From positions 4,985,501-5,049,500 of the forward strand of contig NZ_CP020028.1 in NCBI RefSeq assembly GCF_002240415.1: a stretch of DNA of 64,000 bases, in the 5' to 3' direction. Below the pieces are notes generated by a model that saw only the letters and a program-made list of their open reading frames with translations, did not search any database and had not been told where the DNA came from. Each line of letters opens with the position of its first letter. The stretch's first letter is position 1. Position numbers and translations under genes: made by a program. Source of the DNA: Paenibacillus kribbensis. GTDB lineage: Bacteria > Bacillota > Bacilli > Paenibacillales > Paenibacillaceae. Positions 35,289-44,300 of the stretch are shown here, piece by piece.

Positions 35289-36365
35289 CTACACTTCCAC
35301 TAAACGCCCGTTCTCTCTCCAGGATTGCAGTATTTTTTCAAGGACCCACTGGTTTTTGTACCCGTCCTCGAACAATGGGGCACGATCCACGGACTCTCCC
35401 CTTGCCAGCTTCACGAAGTCTTCATAGGCCGTGTGGTCATAGATTGCAGGGACAGCCCAAGTCTCGTATTCGGCATCCGGATGCTCGGGGTCACGCAGCA
35501 CAATGCGGATATTTTCCCGGTTGTTGAGACTGGCGTGCAGCGCACCCAGTTCGCCGTAGATATCCACTTCGATATCGTGACGTTTGCCAATGGCATTTTT
35601 GTGGGTGATGAATGTACCAACCGTGTTATCGCCCACAATCCCATGAAAGGAAGCGAAGTCTTCCACATCCACCTTTACAGGCAAACCTGTGGCCAGATCG
35701 GGACGCTCGGGTGTAATCGTATGCAGCAGCGCTGCGACACTTTTAAATTCACCTACCAGAAAACGAGCCAGGTCAATAATATGTGAGGCTGTATCGCCCA
35801 CAACCCCGGAGCCTGCCTTGGCTGAATTATGGCGCCATGTATACGGATGTTGACGATAGGGTGAGAATGCATCCATCAGATACCGGAATTGAATGTTATA
35901 GATGTTGCCCAGCTTGTGTTCATCCAGCAATTGCTTGGCATATTGGAAGGCAGCGCCGTAACGATGCTTATAATGAACCAGAAAAGGCACCGGATTCGCT
36001 GTATACAGCTTTTTCAATTGATCTGCTTCCTGCCACGTGAGTGTCAACGGTTTTTCCGCCAGGATGGCTTTGTGTTCTTCCAGCGCAATCCGAATAATGT
36101 CAAAATGCACATCGTTGGGTGTCAGCGACAGAATCGCATCCACCTCCGGGTCACGGATTAAGGCTTCATAATGGGGATATTGCTTGGCAGCAGGAAGTTG
36201 CAATTGCTTACCCAGCAGCTGAAGGCGATTGGAGTCCACATCACTGATGGCTGCAATAGAAACTCCCGAGATCGTATATAATGATCTAATGTGATATTCA
36301 GCGATCAGGCCAAGGCCGATGACACCTATGCGAATGAGTTTGGTTGGGGAGATGGAGGTATTCAT
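35289..36365 (-). CDS. Gfo/Idh/MocA-family oxidoreductase
   Basis: A 358-residue NAD(P)-dependent dehydrogenase. The N-terminal Rossmann fold has IGVIGLGLIAEYHIRSL and AEKPLTLTWQEA (the conserved EKP), and the C-terminal domain has the GGS/GAG-containing sheet with GSGVVGDTASHIIDLARFL, including the H-x3-D pair of the active site. Such enzymes oxidise sugars, inositols or sugar-phosphates; the substrate is unknown. It converges with the MFS exporter gene, 16 bases apart, with no terminator between. Confidence 0.88.
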   Translation of the reverse strand: MNTSISPTKLIRIGVIGLGLIAEYHIRSLYTISGVSIAAISDVDSNRLQLLGKQLQLPAAKQYPHYEALIRDPEVDAILSLTPNDVHFDIIRIALEEHKAILAEKPLTLTWQEADQLKKLYTANPVPFLVHYKHRYGAAFQYAKQLLDEHKLGNIYNIQFRYLMDAFSPYRQHPYTWRHNSAKAGSGVVGDTASHIIDLARFLVGEFKSVAALLHTITPERPDLATGLPVKVDVEDFASFHGIVGDNTVGTFITHKNAIGKRHDIEVDIYGELGALHASLNNRENIRIVLRDPEHPDAEYETWAVPAIYDHTAYEDFVKLARGESVDRAPLFEDGYKNQWVLEKILQSWRENGRLVEV

Positions 36366-36483
36366 GTTATCTGGATTCCCTTCTCTGCAATTTGGCTTTA
36401 TGCCTGCAGCAAATTTCCTTTTTGCTATGCAGTATCACCCGTAGCCTTGCAGAATAGTCCCTGCAGAAGCGACAGATATCTAT

Positions 36484-36526
36484 AAAAATAAAAAAATCTG
36501 CAATTCCGCTGTCCGGTTTTGCAGAT
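36484..36526 (-). terminator. terminator of the DUF350 operon
   Basis: On the minus strand ATCTGCAA and TTGCAGAT pair with a CCGG-rich inner stem, followed by TTTTTTTATTTTT. Confidence 0.7.
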
Positions 36527-36531
36527 CCTTT

Positions 36532-36586
36532 TATACCTTCTCTATACCAATTCTCTATACCGATTCTCTGTACCGATCTCTATACA
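36532..36586. repeat. quasi-tandem TATACC repeat, 11-13 bp spacing
   Basis: TATACC-like hexamers start at 36532, 36543, 36556, 36569 (TGTACC) and 36581 (TATACA), joined by TTCTC/GATTCTC spacers. The array lies between the terminator and the stop codon of the DUF350 gene. Confidence 0.6.
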
Positions 36587-36589
36587 GGG

Positions 36590-37003
36590 CTACATCAAAA
36601 ATGTGCCTACCACAAAAGACACCCCGACGATGATCGAGCGCAGCAGTTGCGCCAGAGCCACATTGCCTTTGGCAATTTCCTCGCACACTTTGGTACGCGG
36701 GGTCAACAGATCAAAAATAATATAGACCAGACACAGCACCACTATGCCTACGGCTGACCAAATCAGCATATCGAGCCATGAGTGGCTGCTGTATGACACC
36801 ATGCCCACGATAATACACAGTCCCAGCAGCTTTGCCCCCATATAGATGCCTGCCGCCTCATTGCCGCGTGCAATTTCTTGATTATCGTTATAACGCGTCA
36901 GCAAGCTGAACACAAAATAACCTACGATTAAGATGGCAAACAGGATAAGCAGGCCGATGCCTACATTGCCCAATGCGTTGCCTAAGCTGATATGTGAGTC
37001 CAA
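36590..37003 (-). CDS. DUF350 family membrane protein (YjfL-like)
   Basis: A 137-residue membrane protein with four predicted segments. The RGNEAAGIYMGAKLLGLCII and EIAKGNVALAQLLRSIIVG repeats (two E-I-A-[RK]-GN copies) identify the DUF350/YjfL family, which is a tandem duplication. Function is unknown; in E. coli yjfL sits near a glutathionylspermidine-synthase-like gene (yjfC), as here. The start is TTG with AAGGAGG 7 bases upstream. A 16-bp tandem array lies immediately ahead of that site. Confidence 0.85.
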   Translation of the reverse strand: MDSHISLGNALGNVGIGLLILFAILIVGYFVFSLLTRYNDNQEIARGNEAAGIYMGAKLLGLCIIVGMVSYSSHSWLDMLIWSAVGIVVLCLVYIIFDLLTPRTKVCEEIAKGNVALAQLLRSIIVGVSFVVGTFLM

Positions 37004-37020
37004 TCTTCTTCCTCCTTATA

Positions 37021-37109
37021 GATACTTAACCATATGGATACTTAATATTATGGATATTTAATCCTGGAGACACTTAAGCATATGCATACTTAACACTATA
37101 AATAGCTAT
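37021..37109. repeat. 16-bp tandem array upstream of the DUF350 gene
   Basis: GATACTTAA-like 9-mers start at 37021, 37037, 37053 (GATATTTAA), 37069 (GACACTTAA), 37085 (CATACTTAA) and, degenerately, 37101. The spacing is exactly 16 bp throughout; the 7-base linkers vary but two read CATATG-like. It fills most of the gap between the GSP-synthase-like stop and the DUF350 ribosome site. Confidence 0.8.
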
Positions 37110-37139
37110 GTTCAAATACTTATTAATCACGTGAAAAGG

Positions 37140-38600
37140 CTAAGAACGCCCAGATGACTCATGAGATGCGGTCGGTACGGCGGCTGCGCAATAATAGGCC
37201 ATATCGCCGGTAACCTTTTCCCCGATCCGTGGCAGGATGCCCGCAAACCTTCCGCCGATGACGAATACGCCTGTCAGCACGTAGCCATGGTATAGCCCTT
37301 CTTCAGTCTGCACCTCTGCGCTCTGCATAGGCCATAGTCGCTGATAAATCTTGGGTTGGCCTTCGTAATAAGCGGCAATATGTGCGGCCTCCTCCTGCTC
37401 AGGCGTTAGCGGGGCATCTGCTTCATTAGGGTCGTCAGAGTCGTTAGATGGGGCAAGCTTCGCCCATTGTTCCGTGAGAGCTGGTTCCGTCAGAGCTGGA
37501 ACTTCCAGCTTATTTTCGGTATCGGCAGGCTCAATCAGATGCGTCCCTTTTCCTTCCCGGCCCCATATGCCTTTGGCCACATAAGGCTCTTTATTTTGCA
37601 CAAACACCGTGGGTTCAAAATACGTGGGCAGCAGGTAGGTTCGTATCACCTCCAGCTCCCGATCGTCAAACAAACGAAAGCCACAGAACTCTGGTGTCTG
37701 CTCATTGCGCTCATACAGCGACCATACAGTTGCGGTGAACCCCTTGCTTTGGGTAATCATATGCTGCGGCGGATTGATTAATCCTATTTTACCGTCCGCT
37801 ACCATATCCATTAAGGCTTGTCCCACCTCTAGCCCCGTGTCTTCTTCCCGGTCATTAATCAAATATTCCAGCGGATACAGACGATAAAGGATATGTATTG
37901 GTTCTCCCCGGTGATACAATCCTTCGCCCGGTATAATTTCCAATTCTTCCAAAGGCGCATAAACCACTTCAAACCCGGCTTGTTCACACAAGCGCATGAT
38001 ATATTTCGTGTTTGTCTGATCCTCGATATGCCAGTCATAGCAAGTAAAATACACTTTTGTGCCTAATCCCCTGCGGCTATAAAAATGAATCAAATCAGTC
38101 ATCGCACACCGAATCGCTTCATCCATTCCAGAAGACGGTCCCACTAGGACAGTATCTTCCCGTGATCCTCCGTCCTCATTCAGTATCTCCAGCAGCTTCC
38201 CTTCGAGATAGGCTGCCTCGGGGATTCCAGTCGGGGTGTCCGTATTGTTCTCAATACACTTGATACCCGCTTCTCCTACAATCCAATCCTGTCGGGTAAT
38301 TCCATCCGGCGCGGCCTCCATGCGCGCAGCACGCAGCAAGCCCGGATGGATACCCAATCGTTCCACCAGATACTCATCCGGCATATAACGCTGAACGAAG
38401 TGCTGAACCTTGCGATAAATGCTATGTACCGCCTCAGCCGCAGCCTGAAGCTCTGTCAATTCGGTTTCCTCATACATCGTTAATGCGGGCACACAATAGG
38501 ATTTACCGTACATGCGATGGTACGGAATCCTTCGGCTGATTTCACCGTTAAAAAGCTCGTCATGATCATAGGGCAGTTGCCGAATGGTACGCATACTCAT
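37140..38600 (-). CDS. glutathionylspermidine synthase-like ATP-grasp protein
   Basis: A 486-residue protein of the glutathionylspermidine synthase (C-terminal, ATP-grasp) family, without the amidase half found in E. coli Gss. It resembles YgiC/YjfC. Visible pieces are ENNTDTPTGIPEA, LYRLYPLEYL, NPPQHMITQSKGF, the lysine-containing VAKGIWGREGKGT nucleotide loop and GVFVIGGRFAGILPRIG. The exact amine ligand is unknown, and Gram-positives like this usually lack glutathione, so glutathionylspermidine is unlikely. ATG 38600 has GGAGG 5 bases upstream (ATG 38594 is possible). The frame is open to 38855, but that part is antisense-free overlap with the lipoprotein gene and is rejected. Confidence 0.88.
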   Translation of the reverse strand: MSMRTIRQLPYDHDELFNGEISRRIPYHRMYGKSYCVPALTMYEETELTELQAAAEAVHSIYRKVQHFVQRYMPDEYLVERLGIHPGLLRAARMEAAPDGITRQDWIVGEAGIKCIENNTDTPTGIPEAAYLEGKLLEILNEDGGSREDTVLVGPSSGMDEAIRCAMTDLIHFYSRRGLGTKVYFTCYDWHIEDQTNTKYIMRLCEQAGFEVVYAPLEELEIIPGEGLYHRGEPIHILYRLYPLEYLINDREEDTGLEVGQALMDMVADGKIGLINPPQHMITQSKGFTATVWSLYERNEQTPEFCGFRLFDDRELEVIRTYLLPTYFEPTVFVQNKEPYVAKGIWGREGKGTHLIEPADTENKLEVPALTEPALTEQWAKLAPSNDSDDPNEADAPLTPEQEEAAHIAAYYEGQPKIYQRLWPMQSAEVQTEEGLYHGYVLTGVFVIGGRFAGILPRIGEKVTGDMAYYCAAAVPTASHESSGRS

Positions 38601-38601
38601 C

Positions 38602-38955
38602 TTAACCTCCAGAGAAAAAGCCGCTACGCGAGCCGCTGCTGCCAAAGCCGCTGTGTGAGCCGGAAGATGAAGATGAGCTCTTGCGATAAGAGCTTGAAGA
38701 AGAACGACTGCTATTATAGGAGGAGCCTCCACTTCCACTATACCCACTATAATAGGTCGAGCCGCCATAGTAATATCCGCTGCTGCCTGCATCCCGACAC
38801 GCTGTTTGCTCCGATACAGGAAGCTCATCACAGTCATAATACTCGTCGTCACCACAGCCCGTCAGGGCGGCTGGCACAGCCAGCATCAGAGCAAAGGCCG
38901 CCATCCGTGTACGAGAGCCGGGCTTGGATTTGATGTTCTCCCAAGAGTGCTCCAT
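38602..38955 (-). CDS. small Ser/Gly/Tyr-rich lipoprotein, YgiB/YjfM-like in layout
   Basis: A 117-residue predicted lipoprotein: basic N-terminus, hydrophobic stretch and lipobox LTGC, then an acidic, Cys-containing segment (CDELPVSEQTAC), then a low-complexity Ser/Gly/Tyr tail that ends SGFFSGG. E. coli YgiB and YjfM (DUF1190) have the same plan and are next to GSP-synthase-like genes. Sequence identity is too low to be sure. It ends one base before the ATG of the GSP-like gene and overlaps the stop of the gene before it. A GTG at 38958 is an alternative start. Confidence 0.7.
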   Translation of the reverse strand: MEHSWENIKSKPGSRTRMAAFALMLAVPAALTGCGDDEYYDCDELPVSEQTACRDAGSSGYYYGGSTYYSGYSGSGGSSYNSSRSSSSSYRKSSSSSSGSHSGFGSSGSRSGFFSGG

Positions 38956-39509
38956 CACAGATCGACCTCCTTCACAAACAGATGTACCTTTTTCAGCTGC
39001 GGGTCCAGCACTGAATAAATAAATTCATATGTTGTGCCATTCAGCACCGTAAAGTGGTCCAATAGACGCTGGGCTAGCTCCAACGTAAATACCGATCCTT
39101 CCCGGTGCTCCATACTACGGAACGCAGGCTCATGCCATACCCAGTAAACTGCGCTGAACGTGGAGGTGTAACTCCCCTCACTTGCCAGCACGAGGTCCGT
39201 AATCGACGCACCGTAAGGCTTTGCACGTTCCCCTGTAAACTCGGTCACATAGACGGAATGCTCTGTGTAATCCTCACTTTCATTCGAGGTATGCGCCCAT
39301 AGTTTGTCATGGAGACGCGTGGCGTCTACAAGCTTGCGCAAAAACAGCTCATCTCCTGATACGGATTCCCGTGTCAGGCTGCGCAGTTCCTTTTGTGTCT
39401 CTTCTGACCATTCCCGGTACGTTAATGAATAATAAATGATGATTCCCTTCCCTTCCTGTACGCTTCTGTCGTCATTCACTATACGAGATTCTACCTTGGA
39501 AAGGTTCAA
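38955..39509 (-). CDS. conserved hypothetical protein, first gene of the GSP-like cluster
   Basis: A soluble protein of up to 184 residues with no membrane segment; no family was recognised. It has a mixed strand/helix pattern and ends VHLFVKEVDL. Its stop overlaps the start region of the lipoprotein gene, so it belongs to the same operon. The start is unsure: the TTG at 39509 lacks a ribosome site, and GTG at 39479 is the next choice. Confidence 0.6.
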   Translation of the reverse strand: MNLSKVESRIVNDDRSVQEGKGIIIYYSLTYREWSEETQKELRSLTRESVSGDELFLRKLVDATRLHDKLWAHTSNESEDYTEHSVYVTEFTGERAKPYGASITDLVLASEGSYTSTFSAVYWVWHEPAFRSMEHREGSVFTLELAQRLLDHFTVLNGTTYEFIYSVLDPQLKKVHLFVKEVDL

Positions 39510-39530
39510 TTTGGAAGAAAAATATGTAAA

Positions 39531-39570
39531 AAAGCCGCAATCCCACAGGATTACGGCTTTCTTTATTTTT
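39531..39570. terminator. terminator between the VanY-like gene and the GSP-like cluster
   Basis: AAAGCCGCAATCC pairs with GGATTACGGCTTT (one mismatch) around CACA. On the minus strand it is followed by a run of T, ending the VanY-like transcript; on the plus strand CTTTATTTTTT also follows. Confidence 0.7.
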
Positions 39571-39576
39571 TGGCTG

Positions 39577-40482
39577 CTACAGTTTGATATTCTTATCGTC
39601 GAAATATTCCTCCAACGTCAGCCCTTGCTTGGCTACATCCTCCGCAATGTCTTTTCCCACATAACGGATATGCCAAGGCTCGTACACATAGCCAGTGATA
39701 TCTTGCTTGTCTTTCATATAACGAATAATAAATCCATATTCCGGCGCATGCTTCTCCAGCCATTCGCCTTCCTTGGAAGCCCCAAAGGATTGCTCCAGCA
39801 CATTGCCTACGCTCGGGCTGGATACGTCAATCGCCAACCCCGTCTGATGCTCACTCGTGCCCGGAACGGCGCTGACCTGAGAGGCATATGCCTCTCCCTT
39901 GGTCTTTACGTTGTTGTTGAAAATAGAAACCTGGCGCTTATAGGAACGGTATCCCGATACTGCACGCAGCTCTATACCGTCCTTCTTGGCACCGTCGAAT
40001 AATTTCTCCAAGGCCTCTGCCGCTTCCTTGCGCATATGCCGTTTCTCATGCGGCCCGTCGAAAGAAAAAGGCACCTGCGGCTCTACCAGATCGTCTGGAG
40101 CATAGCCCTCAGGCAAACTGCGCTGTTTGTTAACAACGACCGTGTCAGACGTCGCATTGGTAACAATCGCGGTTCCACCCTCTTCCTTAACCGTGGCCTG
40201 CAGCGCACTCTGGCTTCGCAGTACCATCACAGAGTCAGCCTGTCCGCTTTCTGTACCTGCGGAAGCTTGTCCCGTGCCAGCGCTGCTGTTGTCCGCCTCC
40301 GGCTGGGTGAAAGGTTGTGCATTTTCCTGTACCGTAGTAGATGACTTCAACGGCTCGCTTTCCTGTCCACCTGAGCCTCCCTGCTGACAAGCCGCCAGCA
40401 GGAGTCCCGGCAGGATCAGCCCCGGAATGAGCGCCTTCGTCCAGCGCTGAGGGGGGCGAGTTTGTTGCATATGTCGTTTCAT
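39577..40482 (-). CDS. VanY-type D-alanyl-D-alanine carboxypeptidase lipoprotein (M15B)
   Basis: A 301-residue lipoprotein with signal peptide and lipobox LLAAC (Cys32), a long disordered Gly/Ser/Gln/Glu-rich linker to about residue 110, and an M15B peptidase domain. Zinc and catalytic residues are in SEHQTGLAIDVS and EPWHIRYVG. It trims terminal D-Ala from peptidoglycan stem peptides outside the membrane. It is a cell-wall enzyme, not evidence of vancomycin resistance on its own. GGAGGAG lies 8 bases ahead of the ATG. Confidence 0.92.
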   Translation of the reverse strand: MKRHMQQTRPPQRWTKALIPGLILPGLLLAACQQGGSGGQESEPLKSSTTVQENAQPFTQPEADNSSAGTGQASAGTESGQADSVMVLRSQSALQATVKEEGGTAIVTNATSDTVVVNKQRSLPEGYAPDDLVEPQVPFSFDGPHEKRHMRKEAAEALEKLFDGAKKDGIELRAVSGYRSYKRQVSIFNNNVKTKGEAYASQVSAVPGTSEHQTGLAIDVSSPSVGNVLEQSFGASKEGEWLEKHAPEYGFIIRYMKDKQDITGYVYEPWHIRYVGKDIAEDVAKQGLTLEEYFDDKNIKL

Positions 40483-40632
40483 GCTGGTATCTCCTCCAAT
40501 ATCGCAATTGATGCATGACTTGCTATCACTTTCCGTTCCCCTATTGTAACCGAACTTTCGACACTCTTCGAAGCCGTTATCCAGTTCAATGCAGGTGAAT
40601 AGGCCCGAAAAAGGAAGTATAGACCCGAATTG

Positions 40633-41346
40633 TTACGGAGTATGACGTTTTTGCGGGATTGCGGCCCGGGCGCGCTCAGCTACACGCTCACGTATGAGCT
40701 TCAATGCCTCTTTCGCGCGGGGTAATCCCGGCAGCAAAGCCGTAATATCCGCTTCATTCTTTGAAGCAAGCTTCTGCGGCAGACGAATCTCAATCGCATG
40801 AAAACCCGCACCAGGGCGGTGCAATGCTCCCTCGGCGGCAGATTCAGCAATCCATTCGCTAATCGCCGCCGATCCGCTGCGTCCGCCCTCTGACCGCGAG
40901 CTTGGCTCAAGTACGGGGGATGTCCCTCGCACATGGGACAGCTCTCCGGCCCAAGCGCTGAATACGTACTCCAGCAGCTCTTCCCGCGTCATTCCGATCA
41001 GCTCCAGGCAGAAGTGTGGCTCGCTTTTCAATCCGGCCTGCAGAGCTTTCTTTACATCGTCAGCTGTATCCATGCCATCCTTCAGGCTGGAAACGGCTGT
41101 TCCGGCTGCTGCCTGCACGACATCTTCCAGTGAGAGACAGGCCTCCCCCTGCAAGAAACGGTATATGTCCCATGGCTCCGCTTTGAGCTGCTCCAGCCAT
41201 GCCGTCCGCTGTTCCGGGTTCAGTACAGGTACGGAACCCGTCCAACGGGCAGCTACAGCCGCCGAGCTGCCTTCCGTCCCGTCCACGTCTACTTCTGCTA
41301 CCCATTGACTGTCAGCTACTTTCAGCTTCACTCGCGGCCTTGTCAT
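40633..41346 (-). CDS. conserved hypothetical protein downstream of the SNF2 helicase
   Basis: A 237-residue soluble protein of unknown function, with an N-terminal basic strand region, an acidic middle and a basic C-terminal helix (AKEALKLIRERVAERARA). No known domain was recognised. It lies 20 bases past the SNF2 gene stop; ATG 41346 is chosen because the earlier ATG (41355) abuts the ribosome site. Co-transcription suggests a partner of the helicase. Confidence 0.7.
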   Translation of the reverse strand: MTRPRVKLKVADSQWVAEVDVDGTEGSSAAVAARWTGSVPVLNPEQRTAWLEQLKAEPWDIYRFLQGEACLSLEDVVQAAAGTAVSSLKDGMDTADDVKKALQAGLKSEPHFCLELIGMTREELLEYVFSAWAGELSHVRGTSPVLEPSSRSEGGRSGSAAISEWIAESAAEGALHRPGAGFHAIEIRLPQKLASKNEADITALLPGLPRAKEALKLIRERVAERARAAIPQKRHTP

Positions 41347-41366
41347 CGCCTTCATCCTTTCTTTAC

Positions 41367-44300
41367 TTAATCAATCCATACATCGTTTTGCAGCGCGATT
41401 AGACCACGCAGTTCATCGTCGGACATTTCGGTCAGCCAGTGTTCACCAGAGCCTACAACCTGCTCGGAAAGCGCCCTTTTGCTCTCAATCAATTCGTCAA
41501 TCCGTTCCTCCAGCGTTCCTTGGCAAATCAGCTTATGCACCTGTACATTGCGGCTTTGGCCGATACGGAATACCCGGTCTGTCGCCTGATTTTCCACCGC
41601 GGGATTCCACCAGCGATCATAGTGGATAACATGGCTGGCACGCGTCAGATTCAGACCTACACCGCCTGCGCGCAGGGAAAGCACAAATATATCCGGGCCT
41701 TCTCCCTTTTGAAAGTTATGAACAATTTCGTCCCGTCTGGTTTTCGCCAGTCCTCCATGCAGAAAATACGGCTCTTCGCCAAAGATTTTGGCCAAACGCG
41801 ATACTAGCAATTCTCCCATCGACACATATTGGGTGAAAATCAGCGCCGATTCACCATTTTCGCGAATGGTCTCCACCAATTCCAGCAGTCGCTCCATTTT
41901 GCCCGAGTTTTCGGTTTTACCGGCATCAGCCCGTCCCGGGACGATCAGACCCGGATGGTCACAAATTTGCTTCAGCTTGGTCAGCGAAGACAAAACAAGC
42001 CCCTTGCGGGCCATGCCGATCTGCCCCTCCAGTGTTCCCAGCAACTGATCCACCACACCGCGATACAATCCGGCCTGCTCCGGTGTCAGTACGCAATAGG
42101 ACTTCAACTCTAACTTCTCCGGCAGATCCTTGCGTATATCCGGGTCGCTTTTGAGTCGACGCAGCATGAACGGGGAGACAAGCCGATGCAGCTCACGCAG
42201 CGCAGACCCGCGTTCCTCTCCTGTAGTACTCCCCGGAGTACTGTACCGCTGACGAAACGAAGACGCTGTACCGAGATAGCCTGGATTCAGGAATTGGAAA
42301 ATAGACCACAGCTCGCTTAACCGATTCTCTACCGGAGTACCCGTCATGGCGATCCGGTGCGGTGCAGACAGCTTCATCACACTTTGAGCCTGCTTGGTTC
42401 GTGCATTTTTGATATATTGCGCCTCATCCAGTACGATGGAGGACCAATAGACCGCAGATAAATCACTGCCGTCCCGGCCCGCCAGATGATAGGTGGTGAG
42501 GACGATATCATACTCGCGTACACTTTCCTGAAACGACTCTCCGTGGAGTCGCTGGTTACCATGATGAATATACAGCGACAAATCCGGTGAAAAACGCTTC
42601 AGCTCCCGCTGCCAGTTGCCAAGCAGAGACGTCGGACAAATGATCAACGCCGGGCTCTGATCCACAGCGCCAATCCCCCCATCGAGCAGGCAGGTGATGA
42701 CCTGAATCGTCTTGCCAAGCCCCATGTCGTCGGCAAGGCAGACGCCAAAGCCCAAACCGCGCATCGCAGCCAGCCATTGAAAGCCGCGCTCCTGATAGGG
42801 CCGTAATGCGCCGTGCAGCGTCTCCGGCACAGGTCGCGGCTCCACGGAACGGAGCACGCCGCCCTCAGCCAAAGACGCCAGCAATCCGACGGATTCTGCG
42901 CCGAATATGGACAGACCTTTCCATGAGGCCTCGCCTGCGCCTTCATTTTCCGCGGCCAGATGCATCCATTCGGACAAGGTCATTTCGCCGTCTTCCCCGC
43001 GCTTGATAAAGCGCAGCACCTGACGGATTTCCTTGGGATCGACCTCGATCCATTCCCCTCCGAGACGTACATACGGCAAATTCGCCGCGACAATGCTTTC
43101 CAATTCCTCCATCGTCAAGGTCGTATCGCCCAGCACAGCCTCGGCATCAAAGGAAATCATGCGGTTAATGCCGACCGACGACGTATCGGTGATCACGCCA
43201 TCCGGCTTTGCGCCCCGCTCCGTCGAACGCATTTTGAGTCGCAAGCCTGCACGTCTCCGGCCTTCCCGGCTCCAGCGTGAAGGCATTTGCACCGTGATGC
43301 CGTTCTTTTGCAGAGCGGGTACAGCTTCCGTCAGGAAGCGGAAGAACATCTCGGGCTCCAGTATGAGCCCTTCGGGATAAGGACGATTCAACGCTTCCAG
43401 CAGTATAGGTGCCGCATCAGCCGCCTGCCCGAGCCGCATCAACAGCTGTGCCTGCACTTGGCGATATACGATTCCACGGCGAATCAAATCACGTTCAGGA
43501 TGCGCCCACAGCGTCAGAGCAGGCAGTCGCAGGCCCGGCTCAGCATCGCTTTCCACCCAAAAGGTGATGCGCCATTCCTTCACATTCTCCTCCAGGGCAG
43601 GCTCCAAACGAAGGCACAAACGCAGCTGTCCTTCTATCGGTTCCTGCTCCTCCCGCTCCGTGACAGGCATCGCGCTTCCCTCAAGAGAGGACGCTTGAAG
43701 AACCAGCTCCTCCATCTCGACAGGCGTTCCCTGAATTGCAACCTGGCGTGAGCCTGTCAGCAGACTGTTCCACCACAGCTCCGCCAGCGGCGATCCTCCG
43801 CGCCGATATTCGGCGCGATATCTGCCCAGCTCACGCTCCGAGGCAGCCAGCACCGCGGTCGTTTCCGCATGGACGACCGCGCGCAGGAAGGAATATAGCA
43901 CGATTCCAGCTGCATCCTCTCGTGTTTCCGGCTCCTTGCCCGCGAAGACAGCGGGAGCTGCCATACAGACAGCTGGCATCGCAGCAGCCAGCTCATGAAA
44001 GCGGCGGATGTCCTCCTCCTGGCGCAGCCGAGGAATCCACACCCCGACCGCCGCCTCCGGGCCACGACGGCGTGGTCCAGAGGGACGCGCCTCTGTAAGC
44101 GATGGCACGATTTCGCCCCGCTGCATCAGCTCCAACGCAAAATAGGCGGCCTTTTGCCAATATTGCATTTCCTCGCCCAGTGCAATGCCTGACGCGGCGC
44201 AGCCCTTCTCGTCCATGCGGGTCAGCAAAGCCATCGTCTCGCGCGGTTCCAGCGCCAAGCCCTCCAGCGTGCGCCCCAGCATGGAGCGTCTTTTGCCGCC

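Noticed and set aside
38601..38855. 85-codon N-terminal extension of the GSP-like gene
   Set aside because: It overlaps the lipoprotein gene in another frame and is low-complexity; ATG 38600 has GGAGG.
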